Source: CAVVGZ01 sp963747965 (GTDB lineage Bacteria > Chloroflexota > Anaerolineae > Anaerolineales > Anaerolineaceae). From it: DNA of 64,000 bases. A program made the translations under genes and the position numbers. The notes under the pieces are model-generated. The model ran no database searches, was not told where the DNA came from, and saw only the letters and a list, made by a program, of their open reading frames with translations. This document shows positions 50,110 through 59,532 of the stretch, piece after piece. Where the stretch lies: positions 124,001 through 188,000 of the forward strand of contig CAVVGZ010000005.1 in NCBI GenBank assembly GCA_963747965.1. Reading direction: 5' to 3'. The first letter of the stretch is position 1. The number at the start of each line of letters is the position of its first letter.

Positions 50110-51332
50110 GCCTGCTGGCATCTATTGTTGAAGCCCTGGAAAGCCTTATGACGAATAAAGCCCGCTCGGGTCTGACCATTTTAGGGATTGTAATTGGCGT
50201 TGCAGCGGTGATTGCCATGTTGGCTGTAGGCCAGGGGGCCCAGAATACCATTACCGGTTCGATTTCGGGTGTTGGCACAAATCTTCTTTTCGTTTTCCCT
50301 GGAAATTTTGAGACCGATGTCAGGAATCCTAAACCATTGACGATTGGGGATGTGGACGCACTCTCCGATCCATTCCAGGCCCCTGCAATAAAAGCGGCAG
50401 CCCCAGCGATTCAGAAAAACGTGCTGGTATCTTATGGAGGAGAGAGTTCCAACAGTATGATATCCGGGGTTACTCCCAATTATGCAGCGGTCCGGAATTA
50501 CGAGTTAAGCGAAGGGGAATTTATCAATGAAAACCATATGCTCGGACGGGCTTCTGTAGCTGTAATTGGTCCGGATATGGCGGATAATTTGTTTGGCAGG
50601 AGGGACGGTATTGTCGGAGAAACAATCCGTATAGATGGTCAGCCTTACCGGGTAATTGGTGTTACTCAACCGAAAGGCGGGTCAGCCTTTGGCAGCGCAG
50701 ATGATGTGGCATTTATCCCATTCACCACGGCTCAGATACGTCTGCTCAGTGGCCGGCAGGACCAGGTGGATATCATCCTGGTTGAGGCAGTTGACGCCGA
50801 CTCGGTCAGCCAGGTAAATGAACAAATTGCCCAGATCCTGAGGTATCGCCATAGGACCGACCTAGGAGTGGACGATTTTACAATTTTTACCCAGGAAGAT
50901 TTTGTAAAAACTGCCCAATCTATTACCGGAGTTTTTACAATCTTTCTTGGTGGAATCGCTGGCATATCGCTGCTGGTGGGTGGAATTGGAATTATGAATA
51001 TTATGCTGGTATCCGTCACCGAACGAACCAGGGAAATTGGTTTGCGAAAAGCGCTGGGAGCCAGAAAAAAAGACATCCTTGTCCAATTCCTGACTGAATC
51101 ATCCCTATTGAGTTTTATTGGAGGGATTATTGGGATAATCTTTGGCTGGATAATTGCCTTCGGAGTCGGGCAGATTGCGGCAGCCAACAACACGGAACTG
51201 ACTCCTGAGGTGGGGCTGAATGCAATTCTCCTTGCAACGATTTTTTCTACTGCGGTAGGTTTGTTTTTCGGCATTTACCCTGCCAGTCGGGCTGCTAATT
51301 TGGAGCCGGTTGATGCCCTGCGCTATGAATAA
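50106..51332 (+). CDS. MacB-type ABC transporter permease
   Basis: 408 residues. It has a first membrane helix (ALESLMTNKARSGLTILGIVIG), a large MacB-like extracytoplasmic domain (VSYGGESSNSMISGVTPNYA...), and three C-terminal helices with the FtsX-like block GGIGIMNIMLVSVTERTREI then GLRKALGAR. The cargo of this mechanotransmission-type exporter is unknown: antimicrobials, lipoproteins or peptides are known for relatives. Its end overlaps the sortase/ELW protein gene, hinting that the exporter and that surface protein work together. Confidence 0.94.
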   Translation: MSLLASIVEALESLMTNKARSGLTILGIVIGVAAVIAMLAVGQGAQNTITGSISGVGTNLLFVFPGNFETDVRNPKPLTIGDVDALSDPFQAPAIKAAAPAIQKNVLVSYGGESSNSMISGVTPNYAAVRNYELSEGEFINENHMLGRASVAVIGPDMADNLFGRRDGIVGETIRIDGQPYRVIGVTQPKGGSAFGSADDVAFIPFTTAQIRLLSGRQDQVDIILVEAVDADSVSQVNEQIAQILRYRHRTDLGVDDFTIFTQEDFVKTAQSITGVFTIFLGGIAGISLLVGGIGIMNIMLVSVTERTREIGLRKALGARKKDILVQFLTESSLLSFIGGIIGIIFGWIIAFGVGQIAAANNTELTPEVGLNAILLATIFSTAVGLFFGIYPASRAANLEPVDALRYE

Positions 51333-53592
51333 TCCGGAACAGATATTAAGGGTAATTTCTCATAAATTTCACAGAGTGGTAAAAGGGTATTTGATTTTTC
51401 CCCGTATACTCTTCGTGTTATGCTTTTTATGTGTTCTGGGTATCTGGCTGGTTGCCCCAGACCGCAGCGTATCCGCGCGCCAGTTTACCAGTCCGGTAGC
51501 CCAGCCGGTACTGGTCGGGGACTTGAATAAGGGTGCAAACAGTTTAAATCCACAGAGTTTGCTGGCGGTAGGTACAAATTTATTTTTCAATGGCGATGAC
51601 AGTCAATATGGAACTGAATTATGGATCAGTGTACCCCCATATGATAAGGAAAGTACCCGGAGGATAACCGATATAAATCCAGGGGAAGGCAATGCTAATC
51701 CTCATTACCTGGCATGCGTTGGTGAATCTGTCTTTTTTAGCGCCACAGACGGCAGGGAAGGGTATGAGCTCTGGCAGATTGAGCCCCCTTATATCGAGGC
51801 TTATCAGGTTCAGGAAATTAACCCTGCCGGTGACGCCGATCCAAAATTTCTTACAGCAATCGGGAACCACCTGTTTTTTCAGGCGACAGATGGATCGACG
51901 GGATTTGAAATTTGGAAAACTTCACCCCCTTATCATGAAGCTTTACCGGTTGCAGATATATTTGAGGGATCCGAAAGTTCACATCCAAAGAATCTGACTT
52001 CAATAGGCTGGACCTTGTTTTTTAGTGCAGAAGACAGCTCTGGGACCGAGGTTTGGAAGAGTGATCCTCCCTATAACCAGGAGACTACCAAAAAAATATC
52101 GCTGATTAATCCTGACGGCAAAGCTGATCCTGAAGAATTGACTCCGGTAGGAATGACATTATTCTTTTCAGCTGATGATGGAGAAGGTGGACGGGAGGTC
52201 TGGAAAATAGAAACACCCTATGAGATCTACAATACTGCCTTGCTGGATAATTTTGATGAGGATGATTGTCCTGATGAGGATGAGGAGTGTTTTTTTATAC
52301 CAGAATTTGATTCGAATCCGACGGATTTTTATGGCATTGATGACACCCTGTTTTTTAGCAGTAACGAGTTTAGTGGATTTGAACCGCGCAAATCCAATCC
52401 GCCTTACGACACAACAAGTACCTTTCGAGTTGCAGATATATTTTTAGGACCGGAAAGCTCCTATCCCCATTTTTTTTATTCAATAGGATCATTCCTTTTT
52501 TTTAGTGCCAATGACGGCGAGACCGGGGTCGAGCTCTGGAAATCTGAACCTTCTTATATTGATACCACCCGAATTGCGGATATTATCCAGGATTATGATT
52601 TAACTCTTTCCAGGCGTGATGAAGCCCGGGCATCAGATATCTGGGGGTATCCCGGAGTTTCAAGTCCTGCTTACATTGATGCGGTCCGGGTTGCAGATAT
52701 TCGGCAGGGATATGGAAATTCTAATCCGAACAGGTTTACAGCTATCGGAACCACTCTGTACTTTACTGCAAATGACGGGATCTATGGGGAAGAGCTGTGG
52801 CAAAGTGAATTCCCCTTCAATGAGGATTCTACCAAAATAGTCGGTGATATCCGTCGGGGGGCAAATGGTTCAAATCCACAGGAATTGACCGTGATCGACC
52901 GCACGTTGTTTTTCAGGGCAGATGATGGCGAGCATGGGTCAGAATTGTGGAAATTGGGAGACGGGTATGTGCTGCCTGCCACAGGATTTGCACCAGGAAG
53001 GGTGACGAATTTATCTGGAGCCAGCAAGGAATATCAATCTTTAAATCAAATGCGATTAGTCGTGCCTGCCATGGATGTGGATATTCCCCTGGTGGGGGTT
53101 CCAAAATCATCCGGTGGCTGGGACCTGACCTGGCTTGGATACCAGGCTGGATATCTGAACGGCACTGCTTTTCCGACCACACCCGGGAATACAGCCATCA
53201 CCGCCCATGCATTTCTTGCGGATGGAACAGCCGGTCCATTTCATGACCTCGATAAGCTGAAATGGGGAGACCTGGTGGAAATAAACTCATGGGGAAATCA
53301 GTATATTTATGAGGTGAGAGAGGTAATGCAGGTATCCCCGGACGAGACGGAAATCCTGGGAACCGAAGAATTTGATTGGATCACCCTGATAACCTGTAAA
53401 GAATACGACGAATCCCTTCAGGATTATCGATGGCGTCTGGTAGTCAGGGCGGTATTAGTTCGCGTACGATTAAACACGGTTCATAACGGACCTCTTCAAT
53501 CACCCCAATACTCAAATCCTTTGGACGAATGGTTATGCCGGGCCATATTAATCCAAATGTACTGTATACCATTATTATCTGCTTGGAAATAG
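51313..53592 (+). CDS. Sortase fused to ELWxxDGT-like repeats, with internal LPATG motif
   Basis: About 760 residues. A signal or anchor (ILFVLCFLCVLGIWLVAP) is followed by nine or ten repeats of about 48 residues with the pattern LFF.A.DG..G.ELWKS.PPY..TT.VADI (ELWISVPPYD, ELWQIEPPYI, EIWKTSPPYH, EVWKSDPPYN, ELWKSEPSYI, ELWQSEFPFN). They are related to the ELWxxDGT repeats. Then comes GYVLPATGFAPGRVT (LPATG at residues 554-558), and a sortase domain follows directly: catalytic His near 632 (NTAITAHAF), Cys near 695 (ITLITCKEY) and Arg near 706-708 (DYRWRLVVRA). The extra tail after the sortase end (VLVRVR onward) may be out of frame. The gene overlaps the permease by 20 bp. ATG 51313 has GGAG upstream; ATG 51325 is also possible. 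Confidence 0.87.
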   Translation: MPCAMNNPEQILRVISHKFHRVVKGYLIFPRILFVLCFLCVLGIWLVAPDRSVSARQFTSPVAQPVLVGDLNKGANSLNPQSLLAVGTNLFFNGDDSQYGTELWISVPPYDKESTRRITDINPGEGNANPHYLACVGESVFFSATDGREGYELWQIEPPYIEAYQVQEINPAGDADPKFLTAIGNHLFFQATDGSTGFEIWKTSPPYHEALPVADIFEGSESSHPKNLTSIGWTLFFSAEDSSGTEVWKSDPPYNQETTKKISLINPDGKADPEELTPVGMTLFFSADDGEGGREVWKIETPYEIYNTALLDNFDEDDCPDEDEECFFIPEFDSNPTDFYGIDDTLFFSSNEFSGFEPRKSNPPYDTTSTFRVADIFLGPESSYPHFFYSIGSFLFFSANDGETGVELWKSEPSYIDTTRIADIIQDYDLTLSRRDEARASDIWGYPGVSSPAYIDAVRVADIRQGYGNSNPNRFTAIGTTLYFTANDGIYGEELWQSEFPFNEDSTKIVGDIRRGANGSNPQELTVIDRTLFFRADDGEHGSELWKLGDGYVLPATGFAPGRVTNLSGASKEYQSLNQMRLVVPAMDVDIPLVGVPKSSGGWDLTWLGYQAGYLNGTAFPTTPGNTAITAHAFLADGTAGPFHDLDKLKWGDLVEINSWGNQYIYEVREVMQVSPDETEILGTEEFDWITLITCKEYDESLQDYRWRLVVRAVLVRVRLNTVHNGPLQSPQYSNPLDEWLCRAILIQMYCIPLLSAWK

Positions 53593-53788
53593 AAGCTGAT
53601 TTATGAAAAATGGTGATAGGGATCTGTCTTATCGTTTGCCAGGTTATTTGGTTTTCGGAGATACTGGTGAAATCCATAAGAATGGATTTATATTGGTAAC
53701 ATAGAATTATTATTCGATTTAATTCAATTGCGGTAAAATCTAACGATAAAACTGGCCTGCTGTTTAGCGGAGGGAAGCGAGGAGTAAG

Positions 53789-54730
53789 ATGGCGGATTGG
53801 AAAATTCTTATCACGGATGGGCTTGAAAATAGTGGACTCAATCAATTAGAAAAATATTCCATCGTTGATAACAGGCCCGGGATTTCCCCCGAAGAGCTGC
53901 TGGAAATAATCCAGGATTATGATGCATTGATTGTCCGAAGCCGGACGAAAGTGAACGGATCAGTCCTTCAAACCGGTAATAAATTGAAAGTAGTCGGACG
54001 GTCTGGAGTCGGTGTGGATAATATCGATCTGGAGAAAGCCAAAGAATTGGGTATCACCGTGGTTAATTCTCCGGTAGGTCCCACAATTGCAGTTGCTGAA
54101 TTAACAATTGGGCTCATATTAAGTCTCCTGCGGGATATTCCAAATGCAAATGCTTCATTGAAGGCCGGAACCTGGGCAAAAAAGTCGTTAATGGGTTCAG
54201 AGCTCTATGGCAAAACCCTTGGGATTATTGGTTATGGACGCATTGGGATGGCAGTGGCAGAGAGGGCAAAAGCCTTTGGAGCGACCATAATTGTCAACGA
54301 TGAGAATCTAAGGGATGATGAAATAGCGTTATCCGGGATCCGGTCGATGACCAGCGATGAGGTTTTCTCCCAATCCGATATTATCTCCCTGCATGTTCCC
54401 CTAACAGAGCACACAAAAGGAATGATCAATGAGCAGACTTTGCAACTAATGAAGGATGGGGTCAGGATTATTTGCACCGCGCGAGGCGGAGTGATTGACG
54501 AGGATGCAATACTGGCAGCACTTAATAAAGGGAAAGTGGCCGGTCTAGCTCTTGACGTCTTTAAGAAAGAACCACCCGATGTAAATGAGTTAATCCTCCA
54601 CCCGAGAGTGATTGTGACCCCTCATATTGGCGCTCAAACTCATGAAGCCCAATATCGCACCGGATTTGATATTGCCTGCGAGGTTTTAAATGCTCTAGGA
54701 AACAAATCATTGCGATTTAAAATTGTCTGA
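53789..54730 (+). CDS. D-isomer 2-hydroxyacid dehydrogenase (phosphoglycerate-dehydrogenase-like)
   Basis: 313 residues. The substrate domain contains VRSRTKVNGSVL and VVGRSGVGVDNIDLEKAKE. The NAD domain has LGIIGYGRIGMAVAERAKAF (G-x-G-x2-G). The active-site Arg-Glu-His triad is placed in ICTARGGVIDEDAIL, VFKKEPP and TPHIGAQTHEAQ. It resembles the first two domains of SerA but lacks the C-terminal ACT and ASB domains, so it is a short form that may act in serine synthesis or on another 2-hydroxyacid. SD GAGGAG lies upstream of ATG 53789. It is followed after 10 bp by a carboxypeptidase gene, probably in one transcript. Confidence 0.9.
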   Translation: MADWKILITDGLENSGLNQLEKYSIVDNRPGISPEELLEIIQDYDALIVRSRTKVNGSVLQTGNKLKVVGRSGVGVDNIDLEKAKELGITVVNSPVGPTIAVAELTIGLILSLLRDIPNANASLKAGTWAKKSLMGSELYGKTLGIIGYGRIGMAVAERAKAFGATIIVNDENLRDDEIALSGIRSMTSDEVFSQSDIISLHVPLTEHTKGMINEQTLQLMKDGVRIICTARGGVIDEDAILAALNKGKVAGLALDVFKKEPPDVNELILHPRVIVTPHIGAQTHEAQYRTGFDIACEVLNALGNKSLRFKIV

Positions 54731-54740
54731 TTATTGAAGG

Positions 54741-56255
54741 ATGATTGTGGAAGAACAACTTGACCAGTTGAAAGCAATTTTAGGAGAGATTTATGATCTC
54801 AATGCAGCCAAATCCTTGCTGGGTTGGGACCATCAAACCTATATGCCGAAAGGCGGAGTAAAAGACCGCAGTGAGCAAATAGCCACTCTTTCCCGTTTAA
54901 CCCATCAAAAAGCCACTTCAGTTGAAGTAGGATCCCTTTTAGAAAAACTGGATGCATACAGCAAACAACTAGATCCTGACTCAAATGATGCCTGTCTGCT
55001 CAGGCAGGTGAGACGAATTTACGATAAAGAAAATCGGATACCAGCCTCATGGATTACCGGTTTTTCAAAAATCATCACATTGGGACAATCTGCCTGGGAA
55101 AATGCGAAAAGGGAGTCGAATTTCTCCATTTTTTTACCCCACTTAATCGAAATAATACGAATGCGCCAGGAATATGCCTCGTTTTTTCAACCTTATCAAC
55201 ACATTTATGACCCGCAGCTGGATGATTTTGAACCCGGAATGACAACTCTCGAAGTCCAGGAGATATTTCACCCCTTAAGGGAAACCCAGGTGGAAATAGT
55301 TCAACGAATCGCTGAATCCGGCCAGGTGGAAAATCAATTCCTGTACCAGTTTTTTGATGAGCAAAAACAATGGAAATTTGGCGTAGATGTAATTACTGAG
55401 CTGGGTTTCGACTGGGAAAGGGGGAGACAAGACCGGTCGATTCATCCTTTCACAAGCGGTTTTGGCCTTGGGGATGTAAGGATCACAACTCGTCTTGATC
55501 CAAACAATCTCAATACAGGCTTATTTGGGACTTTGCATGAATGCGGTCATGCCTTATATGAACAGGGAATTGATCCGGCAATTAGACGATCTCCACTTGC
55601 GACAGGCGTGTCGAGTGCTGTGCATGAATCTCAATCCCGGTTTTGGGAAAACATCATTGGGCGGTCTCTCTCATTCTGGCAATACTTTTATCCAAAATTG
55701 CAGCAAAATTTCCAAAGCCAGCTCGGAAGTTTAAACCTGGCAACCTTCTATAATGGAATTAATATTGTTAAACCGTCATATATCCGCATTCAGGCGGATG
55801 AAGCTACCTATAACCTGCACATTATGCTGCGCATGGACCTCGAAATTGCACTTTTAGAAGGTTCATTGGCGGTAAAAGACCTGCCAGAAGCCTGGAATGC
55901 AAAGATGAAATCCTACCTGGGTGTAGTTCCACCCGATGATGCCAGAGGTGTGCTGCAGGATATCCACTGGTCGGGTGGTATGATAGGTTACTTCCCAACC
56001 TATGCACTTGGAAATTTGGTGGCTTCTCAGTTGTGGGAAAAAATGGAAGCGGATATTCCCACAATTAGTGAAGATATTGCCAGGGGGACATTCGTTTCTG
56101 TACTCGAATGGTTGAGGCGTAATATTTACCGGCATGGATCAAAATATCAACCAACAGATTTAATCCGGCGTGTGATTGGAGAGGGGATTAATTCAAGACC
56201 GTATCTGCAATATTTAAGAAGGAAATATGGCGAAATCTATCATATCGAGTTTTAA
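54741..56255 (+). CDS. M32 family carboxypeptidase (carboxypeptidase Taq)
   Basis: 504 residues, intact and of family length. The zinc motif is HECGH in LFGTLHECGHALYEQGI. The third ligand Glu is in VHESQSRFWENIIGRS. Family blocks SLLGWDHQTYMPKGG, HPFTSGFGLGDVRITTR and DIHWSGGMIGYFPTYALGN are clear. It removes C-terminal amino acids from peptides in the cytoplasm. It follows the dehydrogenase by 10 bp and precedes an LLM-type flavin oxidoreductase by 43 bp, so the three may form an operon. Confidence 0.95.
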   Translation: MIVEEQLDQLKAILGEIYDLNAAKSLLGWDHQTYMPKGGVKDRSEQIATLSRLTHQKATSVEVGSLLEKLDAYSKQLDPDSNDACLLRQVRRIYDKENRIPASWITGFSKIITLGQSAWENAKRESNFSIFLPHLIEIIRMRQEYASFFQPYQHIYDPQLDDFEPGMTTLEVQEIFHPLRETQVEIVQRIAESGQVENQFLYQFFDEQKQWKFGVDVITELGFDWERGRQDRSIHPFTSGFGLGDVRITTRLDPNNLNTGLFGTLHECGHALYEQGIDPAIRRSPLATGVSSAVHESQSRFWENIIGRSLSFWQYFYPKLQQNFQSQLGSLNLATFYNGINIVKPSYIRIQADEATYNLHIMLRMDLEIALLEGSLAVKDLPEAWNAKMKSYLGVVPPDDARGVLQDIHWSGGMIGYFPTYALGNLVASQLWEKMEADIPTISEDIARGTFVSVLEWLRRNIYRHGSKYQPTDLIRRVIGEGINSRPYLQYLRRKYGEIYHIEF

Positions 56256-56298
56256 CGACCCATTTAATTCATTACCGGTAAACGAATAGGGAAGAAAC

Positions 56299-57166
56299 AT
56301 GAAATTTGGTTTGGTCTTACCTACCTATGGACCAGATTCCAGCCGGTCTGCTAATATCAATACTGCCCGGGCTGCCGAGGACCTTGGTTTTGATTCAATC
56401 TGGGTGACTGATCACCTTGCTCTACCGGAAGAAGACTCCGATCGTTTTGGAAGAATCTTTGAGTCCATCTCGCTGATCAGTTATTTGGCGGGGATGACAA
56501 CCCAAATCAAACTCGGAATATCCGCTCTGGTGCTGCCACAAAGAAATCCAGTTGAGGTGGCAAAGATGCTGGCAACTGTGGATCTCCTTTCTGGGGGAAG
56601 GTTCACCCTATCCGCCGGTGTTGGCTGGTCTTCCGGTGAATATTTCAATCTTGGCCAAAATTTTAGCAACCGAGGCAAGCGAATGGACGAAGCAGTCCAG
56701 ATCCTAAGGTTGTTATGGAGCGGGAGGGAGGTGGTATCCTTTAAGGGTAACTTCTACCATTTCGAAAACCTTGTCCTTTCTCCCCAGCCGCTTCAGAAAG
56801 GGCGGTCCGCCTATATGGATAGCCGGGAACTCGCTTGCTGCCGTCTATAGAGCTGCCAGGCTGGGAGATGGCTGGCATCCAAGCCTGAAGCCATTACCGA
56901 AATTTCTAAATGATATGAAGGAACTCCGCCGCCTGGTTGGCAGCCGGCCTTTCACGGTTTGTATGCGGATTACCATGCCATTGCCTGATGTTTTCCTGGA
57001 TAACCAAGACAAGAAAAGTCCCGAGGATGTCTTGATTGACCTGCTGAGGGCTTATCAAGATGCGGGATTGAACATGGTGGTGTTTGATTTATATACCAGG
57101 AGCCAGGCAGATCGTGAAAATCAAATGAAGACACTTATGATGACGATTGCCCCTGCTCTTGAATAA
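56299..57166 (+). CDS. LLM class (F420/FMN) flavin-dependent oxidoreductase, one frame break
   Basis: About 288 residues when repaired. It is a luciferase-like TIM barrel with DLGFDSIWVTDHLALPEE, LGISALVLPQRNPVEVAKML, GGRFTLSAGVGWSSGEY and, after the break, GGPPIWIAGNSLAAVYRAAR. Many such proteins in Chloroflexota and Actinobacteria use F420, but the cofactor cannot be read here. The break lies at the G run near 56798; dropping one G gives QKGGPPIWIAG. A homopolymer error is the simplest cause. It is the last gene of the putative 53789-57166 operon. Confidence 0.88.
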
Positions 57167-57201
57167 TAGGGTTGAGAAAATCGCATGCCGATTAATGAAA
57201 A

Positions 57202-57228
57202 CTTCCGGAAAGAACACCTTTCCGGAAG
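57202..57228 (-). terminator. Terminator hairpin after the L,D-transpeptidase gene
   Basis: A perfect 11-bp stem CTTCCGGAAAG / CTTTCCGGAAG with a 5-nt loop. On the minus strand it is followed by TTTT, so it most likely ends the gene at 57332 and may also stop the plus-strand operon. Confidence 0.7.
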
Positions 57229-57331
57229 ATATGGTAAGAGCAATAATTTTGATATATAACAAATAATGGTGAATTATCGGGATCCTGGATCCGGAGTTAT
57301 CTGTACCCCATTCGTGCAATCGGATTAGGCA

Positions 57332-58537
57332 TCAGGCGCCACCGGCACCGTAAAAACTTGGATCGGTTGGGGTTCTTCCCGATGGATCCCAAACGTATAC
57401 CCAATCTCCAACATCCGCCCAATCATAAACCCACCGCGAATCTCCAACTGACATGTTTACACAACCATGGGATTGTTCATAACCAAACATTGCCCGCCAA
57501 TATGCCCCGTGTAATGCCCTGGCTTCATCAAAATACAAGGTCCATGGGACATCTTCCAGGTGGTAATAATCCGATCTGTCAGCTGCGAATGCACCGCTCA
57601 TTGTTTCAAGCGGTTTTTTCTCATATATCTGGAAAAGGCCTGGCCTGGTGAAGTACGGATCAACACCAGAAGCAATAAGTGAGGCAAAAACAAGCTCCCT
57701 ATTTTCATAAACCGCAATGGTTTGTTCATGTAGATTCAACTCAATCCAGCGGTCTCCGGGCACCCCTTCCGGGGGAGTTTGGTTGACGGTTAGTTGTGCA
57801 ATATTGATATCATCCACCCATCTATTCAAATCAACCATAAACCATTTGGTCCCATTGACTTCTTCAATATCATAAATCTGGACTACAGTTTCACGGGGAA
57901 TTTCATAATCAAGCTCTTCCGCCTGGTAATCGGGACTGCTGCGCGGCCGGGTGGGGCTGATGATCCAACCGAAATCCTGTTGGGGGGTTTCGCTGAATGT
58001 TAATCCCTGGAACTGCGAATATCCTGAAATTGGAGAAGCGCGCATCCAACCACCGGATTTTGGGCTGACATAGGCATTGCCATTTACCGATACCTGTTCC
58101 GTAAAGGATACATATACAATTTCACCGGCCTGCAGGGGTTTTCCGGATTCACCGCCATTAATGGCTCCATCCAGCGAACCGTATATATAGGCGTTTTCAG
58201 TGATAGGGAGGTTGATTTTTGCCAGGTTAACGGTTAGCTCGGTCAGGGATTTATCCGGATGGCTGGCAGGAAGTGGCGGCGCCGGGTATTCAATTCCTTC
58301 GGCTGCCAGGCTGGAGAGAACTTCGGATGGGCCAAGAGGAAGGCATTCCGAAGTTTGGTCAGCATAAAATTCAGGCTGGCAAATTGGCAGCCCGCTATAC
58401 GGCTCACCGCCGGGTTCAAATTCTGATGACGCAATGGCATAATCCCTGGGGAAGAAGAATGTGAAGATTAATAATAGTATTAACATTATTGGTTTTCGTG
58501 GCATAACATTTTTCCAAAACGAAAGTCTGTTGATCAT
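57332..58537 (-). CDS. Exported L,D-transpeptidase (YkuD domain)
   Basis: About 401 residues. The signal peptide is MLILLLIFTFFFPRDYAIAS. The middle part has SH3-like segments (LPITENAYIYGSLDGAINGG; GGWMRASPISGYSQFQG). The YkuD domain shows WIELNLHEQTIAVYENRELV and the catalytic motif H-x-Cys (SHGCVNMSVGDSRWVYDW), preceded by the conserved HGAYWRAMFGYEQ His. It forms 3-3 cross-links or attaches proteins in peptidoglycan outside the membrane. Start ATG 58537 (58504 is an alternative). Together with the sortase and YabE it points to a cell wall with a peptidoglycan layer accessible to secreted enzymes. Confidence 0.93.
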   Translation of the reverse strand: MINRLSFWKNVMPRKPIMLILLLIFTFFFPRDYAIASSEFEPGGEPYSGLPICQPEFYADQTSECLPLGPSEVLSSLAAEGIEYPAPPLPASHPDKSLTELTVNLAKINLPITENAYIYGSLDGAINGGESGKPLQAGEIVYVSFTEQVSVNGNAYVSPKSGGWMRASPISGYSQFQGLTFSETPQQDFGWIISPTRPRSSPDYQAEELDYEIPRETVVQIYDIEEVNGTKWFMVDLNRWVDDINIAQLTVNQTPPEGVPGDRWIELNLHEQTIAVYENRELVFASLIASGVDPYFTRPGLFQIYEKKPLETMSGAFAADRSDYYHLEDVPWTLYFDEARALHGAYWRAMFGYEQSHGCVNMSVGDSRWVYDWADVGDWVYVWDPSGRTPTDPSFYGAGGA

Positions 58538-58809
58538 GTTTCTCAATTCTAACCTAAAAATTCACATATTTATTTAAGAGTGTTTTAACATTAATGCCAG
58601 GATTTGTTCCCGGACTAGGATTTGCTTGTTGGTTTTCTAATTTCCTGGAATCCTGTAAATGCGCCTGCAGGGTTAAATCATTGAAAATTCTGTCCCGGGA
58701 GAAAACCAATCCATGATTTTTTTGCCTTATGTCGTGTCAAAATGAGCAAAATGGACTACAATTTGGGGTGTTATCCACCATAATCCCATAAATCTTTTCA
58801 GGTGATCCT

Positions 58810-59532
58810 TTGAAAACGACGATCGTAATTCCAACCTACAACGAGGCAGAGAATCTCCCTAAACTTGTAGAAGCTTTATTTGCGCTGGGAGATGAGCAGC
58901 TCCACATACTTGTTGTCGATGATAACAGTCCGGACGGCACTGGAAAACTTGCTGAGGACCTGGGTAAACAGTATAACGATAAAGTACATGTCCTTAAACG
59001 GCCGGGTAAAATGGGGCTTGGTTCAGCCTATATCCAGGGGTTTGGAAAGGCCATCGATGAAGGTGCAGATGCAATTGGACAGATGGATGCGGATTTCTCC
59101 CACCCGCCTGAAAAGGTACTGGAATTAATACAAAGCCTGCCGGATTTTGATGTTACCCTGGGATCGCGCTATGTCCCCGGGGGAAGCGTTGACCATAACT
59201 GGCCGTTGTGGCGGAAAGGATTATCAGCCTTCGGAAATTTCTATTCCAGGGTGATTCTCAGTATGCCGCTAAGGGATGTAACAGGTGGTTTTCGGCTCTG
59301 GAAGCGGGAAACCCTGTTGGGAATGCCGCTGGATAGGGTGCGGTCAAACGGCTATGTATTTCAAGTGGAGATGGCTTATGTCGCCCATTTGCTCGGATAT
59401 ACCTTCAAAGAAATCCCAATATATTTTGCCGACCGTCGTTGGGGAAAATCAAAGATGTCTTTCCGTATTCAACTTGAAGCTGCGTTCCGGGTTTGGAAAC
59501 TTCTCTGGACCTATCGTGACCTGGAGAGATAA
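58810..59532 (+). CDS. Polyprenol-monophosphomannose synthase (Dpm1-type GT2)
   Basis: 240 residues, soluble GT-A fold. It starts at TTG 58810 with AGGTGATCC upstream. Motifs are TIVIPTYNEAENLPKLVEAL, LVVDDNSPDGTGKLAEDLG, the DxD-like QMDADFSHPPE and GSRYVPGGSVDHNWPLWRKG; the acceptor side has TGGFRLWKRETL and RWGKSKMS. It makes polyprenyl-phosphate mannose (or glucose) from the nucleotide sugar, a donor for GT-C enzymes outside the membrane such as the candidate at 31444. It converges on rsmA with a 22-bp overlap. Confidence 0.92.
   Translation: MKTTIVIPTYNEAENLPKLVEALFALGDEQLHILVVDDNSPDGTGKLAEDLGKQYNDKVHVLKRPGKMGLGSAYIQGFGKAIDEGADAIGQMDADFSHPPEKVLELIQSLPDFDVTLGSRYVPGGSVDHNWPLWRKGLSAFGNFYSRVILSMPLRDVTGGFRLWKRETLLGMPLDRVRSNGYVFQVEMAYVAHLLGYTFKEIPIYFADRRWGKSKMSFRIQLEAAFRVWKLLWTYRDLER

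Noticed and set aside
53444..53845. Minus-strand ORF of 133 codons
   Set aside because: It is a shadow of the sortase C-terminus and the start of the dehydrogenase gene, with no family features.
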